From contig NZ_CP097263.1 of the NCBI RefSeq assembly GCF_028622115.1, positions 3,534,001 to 3,598,000 on the forward strand: a DNA stretch of 64,000 nucleotides, given 5' to 3'. A program made the translations under genes and the position numbers. Below, piece by piece: positions 7,824 to 17,688 of the stretch (positions are counted from its first letter, which is position 1; the number at the start of each line of letters is the position of its first letter). This DNA comes from Kutzneria chonburiensis (GTDB lineage: Bacteria > Actinomycetota > Actinomycetes > Mycobacteriales > Pseudonocardiaceae). The notes under the pieces were generated by a model. That model searched no databases. It was not told where the DNA came from and saw only the letters and a program-made list of their open reading frames with translations.

Positions 7824-10800
7824 TGACCTGGCAGCCGGGCGAGACCGTGCTGGGCCTGTACGAGGTCAAGGACGTCCGCAGCGGCGGCATGGGCGTGGTG
7901 CACCGGGTGCGGCACCTCGGCTGGCAGGTGGACCTGGCGGTGAAGACGCCCCGTCCGGAGAAGGTCACCACGGCCGAGGATCGCCGGCACTTCGAGCGTG
8001 AGGCCGGCACGTGGGTGAACCTCGGCCTGCACCCGCACACCGTGAACTGTGTCTACGTGCGCACGATCGACGCCGCGCCACGGGTGTTCGCCGAGTGGGT
8101 GGACGGCGGCAGCGTCGCCGACGCGGTGGCGCGCGGCGGTCTGACACCGGCCCGGATTCTGGACCTTGCAGTCCAGATCGCCTGGGGATTGGCGCACGCG
8201 CACGCGGCCGGCCTGGTGCACCAGGATGTCAAGCCGGCCAACGTGATGCTCGATCCGGACGGCACCGCCAAGGTCACCGATTTCGGTCTGGCCAAGGCGA
8301 TACAGCCCGCGGAGGACGCGCCGGCCGGCGTCAGTTTCGGCGGCATGACACGGCCGTACCGCTCCCCGAGCAGGCCGACGCCGTGGCCGGCCAGGCCGGG
8401 GTGCGCATCACGGCGGCGTCGGACGTGTGGTCATGGGGCGTCACGGTGCTGGAGATGTTCGCCGGCGGATGGACGACCCCCTACGGGGAGGCGGCCGACG
8501 CGGCGCTGACCATGCTGCTGGAGGAGGGACTGCGCCTGCCATCGGCAGTGAGTCTGTTGCTACGGGCCTGTTTCGCCGACGATCCCGCGCGGCGGCCGAC
8601 CGCACTCGACGTCGCCGCGCACTTGATCGACATCTACCCGGAGGTCGCCGGCGCGGCCTATCCGCGGTCGCAGCCCAAGGCGGCTCGACTGCTGGCCGAC
8701 GGTCTGTCCAACCAGGCCCTCTCCATGCTCGACCTCGGCCGGGTCGACGAGGCGGAGGAGCTGTTCCGGGGCGCGATCACCGCCGATCCGTACCATCTGC
8801 CGGCGGTCTACAACCGTGGCCTGCACAAGTGGCGGACCGGCGTCGCCATGGGTGAGGAAGTTGTGTCCGATGTGGAGGCTGCGTGGGCGGCCGATCCGTC
8901 CGACAGCCTCGGGTCCTTGCTGCTGGGCCTCGTTCAGTTGGAACGGCACGAGGACGAGTGGGCCGGCACGCTGCTACTGAAGGCCGATCAGTCCTCAGTG
9001 GACGTCCAGGCAGCGTTGGCAGTACTGGAAAAGCGCCCGCCTCGCGTGCAGATCGACCTGAAGCGCCCGGATGTCACGGCCATCGCGCTCAGCGCGGACG
9101 GTTCTCAGGTGCTGTTCGGCGACAAGGCCGGTCAGCTGGTGCTGTGGACGCCAGCCAAGGGCACCGGTTGGCGGGCACAGCGCACCCTGACCCGTCGCGG
9201 TGACCCCGTCACCGCCGCCGCGCTGAGCGCAGACGCGACGGTCGGCGTTGTCCTCCGTGGTCAAGCGGTCGAGCTGTGGGACTTGCGGCGGGGGCGGCAG
9301 CGACGGGGCCCGCACGCGATGTGCGCGATCGCGGTGAGCGCTGACGGCCGTTTCTATGCCACAGGCGATGTTCCCGGCACGGTATCGGTGTGGTCGGCCG
9401 AGAATGACCTGCTCATCGCCGGAGTGGCTCCGGGCTTGGGGAAGGTCGGCGCGGTCGCGTTGAGCCCGGACGGCAGCCGGGTCCTTGCCGCCTTCCTCGA
9501 CAGCGACGACAGCAGTGTCCGGGCCTGGGACGTGGCCACCCGCTCCCTCACGACCGTGCTGACCGGCCGGCGACCGGAGCTGCCGCGCGGCTGGCCCAAT
9601 TCGTCCAATGTGGACTTCGCTGCGCTGAGCGCGGACGCCGGCCACGCCGTGGTGGCCTGGTGGCGGGGACCGCTCGTGACGTGGGACGCGCAGCGGGATG
9701 TCGTGCTGGGCGAGGTGCCGGACCGGCACTCCGACATCAACACCGTGGTGCTCGCCGGCACGACCATGGTGAGCAACGACGTCCGGCCGGTCCGGGTCTG
9801 GGACGCGCCGACCGGCCGCTGCCTCGGCACGCTCAGCCGCGGCCCGGACGGCACGACCGGCCCCGCGGCGATCTCGGCCGACGCGCGGATCGCCGCGTTC
9901 TGGACCATAGAGTCCATCTCGATCCGGTCCGTGCCGACCGCCGACTACCGAGCGCCCTGGTGTTACGCCCGTCCCCGGGCGGTCGAGGACCTGATCAGCA
10001 CGGACGACACGTTCCGAGGCCGGATGGACCGGGTGCGGGAGCTCACCGAGCGGGAACGGTTCGCCGAGGCCGCCGCGGTGTTGCGGTCCGTTCAGGAGGG
10101 GCCCGACTTCGCCCGCAACCAGGACGTCCGGGAGGCGTGGGCCGCGCTCGGACCCCATGGCAGCAGGGCGAAACTGCTCGGCGGCTGGCCCGTGTTCACG
10201 TTCGAGGGCAAGGTCGAGCTGATCGAGCCGCCGGTCGTGGCGCTGCGCTCGGACGGCCGCTACATGGCGACCTGCCGGCGCTCGGGCGAGGTCGACCTGT
10301 GGGACTTCCCGAACTCGGAGCGGCTGCTGACGTTCGCGCCCGGCGAGGGTGGTTGGGCCGAGGAGGTCCGCTTCGCGGCCGACGGCATGATGCTGCTGGT
10401 CCGAAGCTTCCCCGGACTGATCCGCCAGCTCGACCTGTCCGACGGCAGCCGGCGGATCTACCCCGACGACAACGGTGTGCTCACCGCGTTCGCCGTCACC
10501 CCGTCCGGCCACCGGATCCTCATCGGCGACGAGCACGGCACGCTGCGCCAGCGGGAACTACCGTCGGGCCGGCTGCTGCGCGAGCTCGCCGCCGACGGCC
10601 TGGTCGATGCGGTGGCGATGAGCCGGGACGGCCGGCGCCTGGCGGCCGTGGCCATGGGCCTGCACGTGTGGGGCGACCAGCCGGCGCCGACGTTCGTGGT
10701 CCCGTTCCAGGCCGGCTACGCGGCGCCGCTGTTCAGTCCGGACGGCAACACCGTGTTCGCCTCGCTCACGGAGTCGACCGCGGCGTGGGACGTGGCGACC

Positions 10801-11193
10801 GGGACACTCAAATACCAGGTGCACGGCGTCAGTTCGCCGGTCGAACGGCGACTCGCGCTGAGCGGTGACGGCCGATTCGGTGCGACACCGGCACGACACG
10901 GTCTGGCGGTGTGGTCGACCGACACCGGCGAGGTGGTGCGGACACTGCGGATGACCAGTGCGATCAAGGCGCATGCGCTCAGCGCCGACGGCACGTTCGC
11001 GGTCACCGCCGACGCGGACCGTCGTCTCCAGGTCTGGGATCTGCGCACCGGCGACTGCCTGCGGACGATGGCGTCGCATGAGCACGACATCATCGACCTG
11101 ATGCTGGGCGACGACGGCCGGTGGCTGCTGACGACCGACTCCGGCACGAACGTCTGCGGCTGGGAACTCGTGTGGGAGTACGACATCCCATGA
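7823..11193 (+). CDS. Ser/Thr protein kinase with TPR and WD40 repeats, frameshifted in this sequence
   Basis: The kinase lobe reads in one frame to about 8367: glycine loop SGGMGVVH (20-27), Lys41 in LAVK, catalytic loop VHQDVKPANVML (Arg of HRD replaced by Gln), DFGLAK. The rest (SPEQA-like segment, DVWSWGVTVLEMF, a TPR-like stretch, then WD40 repeats to the end) is in another frame. One base is missing at the CCCC run 8364-8367; restoring it rebuilds SPEQAD exactly. With that base the protein would be about 1123 residues. At least a dozen WD40-type blades are recognisable by recurrent LSADG/SPDG turns and VWD/LWD ends. It begins 1 nt inside the DUF7019 stop and overlaps the FHA-kinase by 4 nt. 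Sequencing error, recent inactivation, or slippage are all possible. Confidence 0.85.
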
Positions 11194-12254
11194 TGCGACT
11201 GTCCTATGCGGACCATTCACTGGTGATCACCAGCCCGTGCGTGATCGGCCGGGGGTCGGAGTGCGACTTCCGGATCGCCGGCGATCCCAAGGTGTCGCGG
11301 CGGCACTGCGTGATCGACGGCGTGACCGTGCACGACCTGGGCAGCCGCAATGGCACGATCGTCAACGGGGAAGCCACCACCACCGCCGAACTGCACGACG
11401 GCGACGAGCTGCTGATCGGCGACACCACGGTGCTCGTCACCATGTTTCCCCATGTGGTCAGGGAATTGGGGCGCGGCGCGCAGGGCGTGGTCGAGCTGGT
11501 CGAACAGGCGCCGGGCGACTTCGTCGCCGTGAAGACCCTCGACGACGCCGTGGACCCCGAGACCCGCGCCGACTTCCAGCGTGAGCTGGACTGCACGAAG
11601 GCATTGCGGCACAAGCACATCGTCGAGTACCGCGGCAGCGATTCCGTCAACGGCGTGCCCCGGATCCGTTACGAGTACTGCGCCGGCGGCACCGTCACCG
11701 GCCCGCTGCCGATCGACCGGGCGGTTTCCCTGACCCTGCAAGCCCTCGACGCCCTTGCCTATGCCCACACCGCCGACATCCCCGTCCGCCTGGCCGACGG
11801 CAGCACCGCCGTCGGGCACGGTCTTGTGCACCGGGATCTCAAGCCGCAGAACCTGTTGCTCACCGCCGACGGCCGCCTCAAGATCGCCGACTTCGGCCTG
11901 GCCAAGGCCTTCGACCAGGCCGGCCTGTCCGGCCGTACCCGCACCGGGGCGATGGGCGGCACCGTCGCCTTCATGCCCCGGCGGCAGGTCCTCGACTTCA
12001 AGTACGCCCGGCCGGCGGTCGACGTCTGGGCCATCACCGCCTGCCTGTACTGGATGATCACCGGCCAGCCCCCGCGCGACTTCCCGCCCGAGGTCAACCC
12101 GGTCACCGTCGTCCTACGCCGGCCGCCCCTCCCCATCCGCGACCGGCTCCCCACCGTGCCGGCGGCACTGGCCGAGGTCATCGACGCCGTCCTGACCGAC
12201 ACGATCGAACCGACCGCCGCCGACCTCGCGGCGGCGCTGATGGGAGCACAGTGA
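11190..12254 (+). CDS. FHA-domain Ser/Thr protein kinase
   Basis: 354 residues. An N-terminal FHA domain (about 1-88) shows IGRGSECDFRI, VSRRHC and DLGSRNGTIVNG, the phosphothreonine-binding residues. The kinase follows: GRGAQGVV loop, VAVK, HRDLKPQNLL, ADFGLAKAF. The APE-type segment is FMPRRQ where related kinases have PxE, so the structural Glu is absent. No membrane segment, so both kinases of the operon are cytosolic. ATG 11190 overlaps the previous stop by 4 nt (ATGA); ATG 11193 is an equal alternative. FHA-before-kinase order suggests it docks on a phosphorylated partner, possibly the upstream kinase (inference). Confidence 0.9.
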   Translation: MMRLSYADHSLVITSPCVIGRGSECDFRIAGDPKVSRRHCVIDGVTVHDLGSRNGTIVNGEATTTAELHDGDELLIGDTTVLVTMFPHVVRELGRGAQGVVELVEQAPGDFVAVKTLDDAVDPETRADFQRELDCTKALRHKHIVEYRGSDSVNGVPRIRYEYCAGGTVTGPLPIDRAVSLTLQALDALAYAHTADIPVRLADGSTAVGHGLVHRDLKPQNLLLTADGRLKIADFGLAKAFDQAGLSGRTRTGAMGGTVAFMPRRQVLDFKYARPAVDVWAITACLYWMITGQPPRDFPPEVNPVTVVLRRPPLPIRDRLPTVPAALAEVIDAVLTDTIEPTAADLAAALMGAQ

Positions 12255-12346
12255 TCTGGCCACACCGCCGGCCCAACCCGGACCGACGGCGCGTCCAACC
12301 GAACTGAGCACACCTTCCACGCCAACCCGACCCCTCTCACCCCAGC

Positions 12347-12380
12347 TGACTTTACTTTTGAAACTCACGTCCGGTAGCGT
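12347..12380 (+). promoter_or_regulatory. Possible promoter of the SDR gene
   Basis: TTTACT (12351-12356) and TAGCGT (12375-12380) are 18 nt apart and could be -35/-10 boxes. The AT-rich stretch around them stands out in this GC-rich DNA and begins with TGACTT, as does the efflux-gene operator at 1848. That shared half-site may reflect HxlR-type control. Weak evidence. Confidence 0.3.
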
Positions 12381-12412
12381 TCGCCGCATCGCACCCCACC
12401 TGGGAGGACACG

Positions 12413-13126
12413 ATGAAGATCACCGGATCGACGGCGCTGGTCACCGGGGCCAACCGCGGCATCGGCCTGGCCATCGCGCGGGCACTGCTGGCAGCGGGGG
12501 CGGCGAAGGTCTATGCCGGGGCGCGTGACCCGAAATCGGTCACCGATGACCGGCTCACGGCGGTGAAACTGGATGTGACCAGCGAGGACGACATCGCGGC
12601 GGCGGCCGAGCTTGCGTCCGATGTGGACATCGTGGTCAACAACGCCGGTGTGAGCGGCCCGGAGGCACAGCTGCTGACGGGCTCGCTGGACGTGGCCCGA
12701 GCGGTGATGGAGACGAACGTGTTCGGGCCCTGGCGGATCACCCGCGCGTTCGCCCCGATTCTGGCGGCCAACGGCGGCGGGGCGCTGGTCAACGTGCTGT
12801 CGGCCGGCTCATGGGCGGCGATGAGCGCGGCGCCGGCCTACACGGCGTCCAAGGCGGCCGAGTGGTCGCTGACCAACGCGTTCCGGCTGGGCCTGGCCAA
12901 GCAGGGGACGCTGGTCGTCGGCGTGCACTCCGGCTTCGTCGACACGGACCTGAGCTCGAAGGTCCGGGCCACCAAGATCAGCGCGGAGGACCTGGCCGAC
13001 CAGGTCGTGCGGGCGCTGGCCGAAGACCGCGCCGAGGTGCTGGCCGACGACTTCACGGTCGCCACCCGCCGCGCACTGGCCGACGGTGTCGAGGCGATGC
13101 AGGCGATCACCCCGTTCGCCGGCTGA
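12413..13126 (+). CDS. Short-chain dehydrogenase/reductase (SDR)
   Basis: 237 residues, ATG with GGGAGGA upstream. The NAD(P)-binding motif TGANRGIGLAIA (15-26) and NNAG (about 80) are present, with catalytic Tyr/Lys in YTASK (about 143-147). ARDP after the second strand suggests an adenosine-phosphate binding Arg, hence NADPH preference. The product ends in a compact C-terminus without a tail, typical of the classical SDR subset. It converges on an HxlR regulator with a 20-bp overlap of coding ends, and SDR plus HxlR pairs are commonly regulated oxidoreductase units. Substrate unknown. Confidence 0.9.
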   Translation: MKITGSTALVTGANRGIGLAIARALLAAGAAKVYAGARDPKSVTDDRLTAVKLDVTSEDDIAAAAELASDVDIVVNNAGVSGPEAQLLTGSLDVARAVMETNVFGPWRITRAFAPILAANGGGALVNVLSAGSWAAMSAAPAYTASKAAEWSLTNAFRLGLAKQGTLVVGVHSGFVDTDLSSKVRATKISAEDLADQVVRALAEDRAEVLADDFTVATRRALADGVEAMQAITPFAG

Positions 13127-13562
13127 CCGGGCCCAGGATGTCCACATCGGACGGTGCAACCTCGCGGCCGTCGGCCGTCACGAAGCCCACGTGCAGAGCC
13201 TCCCCGGTGGCCCGCGACCGGCGCGCGACCGACGGCCCGGCCGGCCGCGGCCGGTGCCGGTCGCCCCACTGCTGGAAGGCGCCGAGAATGGGCAGCAGAT
13301 CACGGCCGGCATCGGTCAGGTGATAGCTCTGCCGGTGCCGGCTGCCGGCCTCCTGATAGCTGCGCAGCCGCAGCACCCCGGCCTCGACCAGCGTCTTCAG
13401 CCGCGTGCTGAGCAGGTTCGGGGCCACCCCGAGCGCACCCTGGATCTCGGCGAACCGGTGCTGCCCGAGGAAGATCTGCCGCAGGATGAGCAGCGACCAC
13501 CGCTCGCCCAGCACCTGAAGGCTGCGCTCGATGGAGCAGCTCGGGAAGTCCTCCTCCGCCAC
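13107..13562 (-). CDS. HxlR-family transcriptional regulator
   Basis: 151 residues from GTG 13562, chosen because AGGAGGAGG stands just before it; a GTG at 13586 would add eight residues but has no binding site. CSIERSLQVLGERWSLLILR (8-27) is the HxlR entry with its conserved Cys, followed by FAEIQGALGVAPNLLSTRLK and the wing YHLTDAGRDLLPIL. The C-terminal 40 residues are basic and less conserved. It faces the SDR gene and likely senses an electrophile or a small aromatic that the SDR handles (inference). Family call is firm. Confidence 0.9.
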   Translation of the reverse strand: MAEEDFPSCSIERSLQVLGERWSLLILRQIFLGQHRFAEIQGALGVAPNLLSTRLKTLVEAGVLRLRSYQEAGSRHRQSYHLTDAGRDLLPILGAFQQWGDRHRPRPAGPSVARRSRATGEALHVGFVTADGREVAPSDVDILGPVSRRTG

Positions 13563-13585
13563 CGGCCCTCCTCCTGCTGACTTCA

Positions 13586-13603
13586 CATCCTGTATTCAGG
13601 ATG
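13586..13603. promoter_or_regulatory. Palindromic operator candidate between HxlR gene and permease
   Basis: CATCCTG and CAGGATG form perfect 7-bp arms around TATT. It lies 24 bp upstream of the HxlR start, in the gap shared with the amino-acid permease on the other strand. The size and AT-rich centre suit autoregulation by the HxlR dimer. Confidence 0.5.
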
Positions 13604-13765
13604 GCAAACCGCCGCCTCCCGACGCAACCGCGCTTTTGGCCACATCCCCCGTCGGCTGATCGCCACGACGGCCGCCGGTCCCGTATCTTTCCTCCTCGGC
13701 CCGGAGTGCGATCGGTCGTGAATCCGGAACGCTGTGCCCTGCCCCACCACCGTCCCGGAGGAGAA

Positions 13766-15310
13766 ATGACCGAGGTCGTCGCGCACGCCGTCCCCCCTTC
13801 CACCGAGAGCAAGGGATTGCGCGCCGGCACGCTGAGCATGGTGTCGTCGGTGGTCATCGGGACCGCCTCGACCGCGCCGGCCTACTCCATCGCGGCCACG
13901 CTGGGCCTGCTGGTGATCGCCGGCACCGGCTTCCAGGCGGCGTCGTTCGTGCTGTTCGCGTTCGTGCCGGTGATGTTCGTCGCGCTCGCGTTCCGTGAGC
14001 TGAACTCGGCCGAGCCGGACTGCGGCACCAACTTCACGTGGGCCACCCGCGCGTTCGGCAGCAAGGTCGGCTGGATGTCCGGCTGGGTGGTGACGATCGC
14101 CCAGCTGCTGGCCATGACCAGCCAGTCGGCCATCTCGGGCAAGTACACGCTGCTGCTGTTCGGCGCGGACGGCCTGGCCGACAACAAGTACGCCACGATG
14201 GCCGTCGGGCTGGCGTGGCTGGTCCTGCTGTGCTGGATCTGCTACCGCGGCATCGAGGTCTCGGCCAGGCTCCAGTGGGTGCTGCTGGCGGTCGAGCTGA
14301 CGGTGCTGGTGATCTTCTCCGTGGTCGCGCTGTACCAGGTGTTCAACGGCACGGCCGGCCCGCAGGCGTCGACGCCGTCGCTGAGCTGGCTGCTGCCGAC
14401 CGGCATCGGCGCGGGCGCGCTCATCGCCGCCACGCTGCCGGCCGTGTTCCTGTACTGGGGCTGGGACAGCTCGGTCTCGGTGAACGAGGAGTCGGCCGAC
14501 CCGCGGCGCGGGCCGGGCAAGGCCGCTGTGCTGTCGACGGTGTTGCTGGTACTCAACTACGTGATCGTCACGATCGCCGCGCTGGCCTTCGCCGGCATCG
14601 GCCAGACCGGCATCGGCCTCGGCAACCCCGCCAACTCCGACGATGTGCTGGCCGGCCTGGGCGCCGCGGTGTTCGGCGACGGCTCGTTCGGCAAGATCAT
14701 GGGGGTTCTGCTGGTCGTCTCGGTGCTGACCAGCGCGGCCGCCAGCAGCCAGGCCACGATCATGCCGTGCGCCCGCACCACGCTGTCGATGGCCTCGCAC
14801 GGCGCGCTGCCCGAGGTGTTCGCCAAGGTGCACCCGCGGTACCTCACGCCGACCGTGTCCACCTGGGCCTTCGGCATCGTGTCCTTCGCCCTGTACGTGC
14901 TGTTGTCGCTGCTCAGCGACAACGTGCTGGCCGACTCGGTGAGCGCGGTCGGGCTGTGCATCGGCGTCGAGTACGCGATGACCGCGCTGGCCTGCGTGTG
15001 GATCTTCCGCAAGACCCTGCTCGGCAGCGTCCGCAACTTCTTCCTGCGCGGGGTGCTGCCGCTGATCGGCGGGCTGTTCTTCGCGATGGTGCTGGTGTTG
15101 GCGGTGATCTACTACGCGCAGCCGGACAGCGGTGAGACGACGATCTTCGGCGTCGGCGGTGTTGCGGTGATCGGCGTGCTGGCCATCGCCATCGGCGTGC
15201 CGCTGATGGCCGTGGTCTACCGGGGCTGCCGCGCGTTCTTCACGGGGCGCAGCCTGCCCCGCGGCTCCGTGCCGGCCGACGGCGACTCGATCGTCGCCAA
15301 CGGCGCCTGA
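13766..15310 (+). CDS. APC-superfamily amino acid permease
   Basis: 514 residues with about 12-13 membrane segments. The first helix contains SMVSSVVIGTASTAPAYSIA, the broken-helix pattern of APC transporters, followed by TNFTWATRAFG and SGWVVTIAQLLAMTSQSA. An acidic cytosolic loop before helix 8 holds NEESADPRRGPGKA, also typical. ATG 13766 follows GGAGGAG by two to three bases more than minimal spacing and starts shortly before the first helix. It probably imports an amino acid or amine using a cation gradient; substrate not readable. No obvious partner gene: the hydrolase 53 bp downstream may share the transcript. Confidence 0.9.
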   Translation: MTEVVAHAVPPSTESKGLRAGTLSMVSSVVIGTASTAPAYSIAATLGLLVIAGTGFQAASFVLFAFVPVMFVALAFRELNSAEPDCGTNFTWATRAFGSKVGWMSGWVVTIAQLLAMTSQSAISGKYTLLLFGADGLADNKYATMAVGLAWLVLLCWICYRGIEVSARLQWVLLAVELTVLVIFSVVALYQVFNGTAGPQASTPSLSWLLPTGIGAGALIAATLPAVFLYWGWDSSVSVNEESADPRRGPGKAAVLSTVLLVLNYVIVTIAALAFAGIGQTGIGLGNPANSDDVLAGLGAAVFGDGSFGKIMGVLLVVSVLTSAAASSQATIMPCARTTLSMASHGALPEVFAKVHPRYLTPTVSTWAFGIVSFALYVLLSLLSDNVLADSVSAVGLCIGVEYAMTALACVWIFRKTLLGSVRNFFLRGVLPLIGGLFFAMVLVLAVIYYAQPDSGETTIFGVGGVAVIGVLAIAIGVPLMAVVYRGCRAFFTGRSLPRGSVPADGDSIVANGA

Positions 15311-15363
15311 AACGTGCCCTCGACGACCGTGACTTCGGCGGCCGGCGTGACGCAGGATGCGGT

Positions 15364-16125
15364 ATGAGCATCGAACTCGCGTATCGGGGCAGCGCCGGCA
15401 CCGATCGCACGGTCGTGTTGGTGCACGGCAATTCGTCCTCCTCGGCGGTCTGGCAGGGCTTGCTCGGCGGTCCGTTCGGGCAGCGATTCCGTTGCCTCGC
15501 CTTGGATCTACCCGGCCACGGCGCGTCGCCGCGGGGCACCGACTACTCGGTGCCCGGGCACGCGTCGGCGGTGGCGGCGTTCCTGTCGTCGGTGCAGGCC
15601 GAGGACGCCGTGCTGGTCGGCTGGAGCCTGGGCGGGCACGTCGCGCTCGAGGCGGCGGCCCAGCTGCCCCAGGTCCCGGGCCTGGTGCTGTTCGGCACGC
15701 CGCCGGTCGCTACCGCCGACGACCTGGCCCGGGGATTCCTGCCCAATCCGGCGATGGGCGTGGGATTCCAGGGCGAGGTGAGCACCGACGACGCCCTCCG
15801 GTACGGGACCGCGATGCTGTCGCCCGGCTCGTCGGTGTCGCCGGAGGTGTTCGTGTCGGAGATCCTCGCCACCGACCCCGGTGCCCGCGCCGGTCTCGGG
15901 GCCAGCATCGCCGAAGGTCGAACCGTCGACGAGCTCGCACTGGTCAAGGCCTTCGGACGGCCGCTGCTCGTGCTGCACGGCGGCGAGGACCAGTTGGTGT
16001 CACTGGACTACCTGCGTTCAATCGGATTGAACGTCGATGTTGTGCCCGGCGTCGGGCACGCCATCCCGGTCGAGGCGCCGGAGCTGCTCGGGCAGCGGCT
16101 GACGGCGTTCATCGACAGCTTGTGA
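15364..16125 (+). CDS. Alpha/beta hydrolase
   Basis: 253 residues. Oxyanion motif VLVHGNSSSS (about 18-27), nucleophile elbow GWSLGG (Ser near residue 88), the acid in HGGEDQLVS and the final His in GVGHAIP. The lid region between them is short, as in small esterases and carboxylesterases of the BioH type. No signal peptide, so cytosolic. It lies 53 bp behind the permease with no terminator visible between, and ends at a strong bidirectional hairpin. Substrate unknown; esterase, lactonase or haloperoxidase-like activity are all possible. Confidence 0.88.
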   Translation: MSIELAYRGSAGTDRTVVLVHGNSSSSAVWQGLLGGPFGQRFRCLALDLPGHGASPRGTDYSVPGHASAVAAFLSSVQAEDAVLVGWSLGGHVALEAAAQLPQVPGLVLFGTPPVATADDLARGFLPNPAMGVGFQGEVSTDDALRYGTAMLSPGSSVSPEVFVSEILATDPGARAGLGASIAEGRTVDELALVKAFGRPLLVLHGGEDQLVSLDYLRSIGLNVDVVPGVGHAIPVEAPELLGQRLTAFIDSL

Positions 16126-16130
16126 CGGAA

Positions 16131-16158
16131 GCGGGGTGCCGCCGTCGCGGCACCCCGC
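16131..16158. terminator. Bidirectional terminator hairpin
   Basis: GCGGGGTGCCGC and its complement form a perfect 12-bp stem around a CGTC loop. It sits between the convergent hydrolase (ends 16125) and trypsin-like gene (ends 16165). No U-run follows on either side, as is common in actinomycetes. Confidence 0.85.
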
Positions 16159-16164
16159 CCTGGC

Positions 16165-17688
16165 TCACCTCGGTGCGATCGTGCAGGCGGACGGGTCCGC
16201 GGACACGTGGATCTCGGTGTTCCATCCGGTGCCGACGACCTTGCCGAAACCGTCCGGCGCCCCGGCCGCCCAGGTGGCGGTGTTGTCGTCGTGGCGGTAC
16301 CAGCGCAGCACCGGCCCGGACGAGTCGGAGTGACCGCGCCCGTACAGGATGTCCGCGCCCGGCGAGAAGATCTCGCTGAACACCTCCCAGCCCGCGCCCG
16401 CGGCCTCGTCCCGCTCCAGCCAACGGCCGGTGCCGAACGAGTACTCGAACCGGGTCAGCACACCGGACGGCGTGCGGGCGTACAGCACACCGTCACCGGC
16501 CGCGGTGATCGAGTTGAACCGACCCCAGCCGGTGTCCAGCACCTGCCCGACACCGTTCTCCCACGAGTTCGTGGTCTCGTTCCAGACGAACACGCGAAGC
16601 TCGCCGGCGGCGTTGATCTCGTAGATCCGGCCCTGCGAGTCCACGGTGACCTTGTTGGCGTTCTCCGGCGCCAAGAACGGCTGCCAGCCGCTGCCGACTT
16701 GGTTGCCGCCGCTCCAGTTGTGCCCGTCCCAGACCCAGCGCTTGAGATCGCCGTCGTGGTACGGATCGGAGCCACCGAGGGCGCGGTGGATGTCCCAGAC
16801 CACGCCGTGCGGGCCGGCCAGCATGCGCCCGAACCAGCCGTTGCCGATCGGGTTCTGCGGCTGCACCCAGGAGAACGTACCGCCGGTCGGGTCGTTGTGC
16901 TGGTACAGCCACAGGTTTCCGTCGGAACGGGCCGACCACACCAGCACCGGCCGGCAGGTCACCGACGACGGCGCGGTCTGCTGACCGATCCTAGTGGCCA
17001 GATCGTCCGTACGGGCCCCGACCGTGCCCTGACGGGTCTCGGTCGAGCCAAGGCAACCGTGCTGCCACGACGAGGTCGTGATCCCGACCAGCTCGGTTTT
17101 TCCGTTGCCCTCACGGAAAACCGGTCCACCGGCGTCGCCCTTGCACGCGTCCGCCCCGTTCACGCCGGTCAGCGTCAGCGACGCGGCATCCGTCGAGGCG
17201 ACGGAGAACGTGGTGGTGCGCAACACGTTCGGCACCCACTCGGTCTCCGTGCGGCCGTATCCCGTCAGCCGCACCGTGTCGCCGGCCGCCGCGGGCGTGG
17301 TGGCCAAGGCGATCGGCGCGACGCCGGCGACCGCCCGGTCCAGCTTGGCCAGCATGGCGTTGCGACCGTTGGACGGCACCAACTTCGCCACCTGCGCGAC
17401 GGTGCCGGACGTCCCGGACAGATCCGTCCGTCCAATCACGACAGTGGCCGGCGCCGTCGGCGCGCCGCCTTGCGCGTTCTCCGGGAAGCAGCTGGCGGCG
17501 GTGAGCACCCATGCCGGGGCCACCAACACGCCGCTGCACGCACGGTCGGCCATGCTCACCTTGGCGGTAAACGCATACGTGCCAAAGGAAACCGGCGCAC
17601 TGGCGGTGAGGGCCGATGCCGGCGTCGCGGTGATGGCCATGCCGGTGGCGACGACCGCCAGCGCGCCGACGACCGCGCTCCGCCTCAC
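16165..17688 (-). CDS. Secreted trypsin-fold protein without catalytic triad, fused to a tachylectin-like propeller
   Basis: 507 residues, signal peptide 1-26. Residues about 30-235 are a chymotrypsin-fold domain: ACSGVLVAPAWVLTAASCF, GYGRTETEW, ACKGDAGGPVF. The His of TAAHC is Ser66, the Asp position of DIALLKL is Asn110, and the GDSGGP nucleophile is Ala186, so it should not cleave peptide bonds. The cysteines flanking the site are kept. Residues about 245-507 form repeated blades with SARSDGNLWLY, VWDIHR, TVDSQGRIYEI and DGVLYARTPSGVL, resembling tachylectin-2-like sugar-binding propellers. A binding rather than proteolytic role is likely. The preceding small exoprotein overlaps it by 4 nt. 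Confidence 0.87.
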   Translation of the reverse strand: MRRSAVVGALAVVATGMAITATPASALTASAPVSFGTYAFTAKVSMADRACSGVLVAPAWVLTAASCFPENAQGGAPTAPATVVIGRTDLSGTSGTVAQVAKLVPSNGRNAMLAKLDRAVAGVAPIALATTPAAAGDTVRLTGYGRTETEWVPNVLRTTTFSVASTDAASLTLTGVNGADACKGDAGGPVFREGNGKTELVGITTSSWQHGCLGSTETRQGTVGARTDDLATRIGQQTAPSSVTCRPVLVWSARSDGNLWLYQHNDPTGGTFSWVQPQNPIGNGWFGRMLAGPHGVVWDIHRALGGSDPYHDGDLKRWVWDGHNWSGGNQVGSGWQPFLAPENANKVTVDSQGRIYEINAAGELRVFVWNETTNSWENGVGQVLDTGWGRFNSITAAGDGVLYARTPSGVLTRFEYSFGTGRWLERDEAAGAGWEVFSEIFSPGADILYGRGHSDSSGPVLRWYRHDDNTATWAAGAPDGFGKVVGTGWNTEIHVSADPSACTIAPR

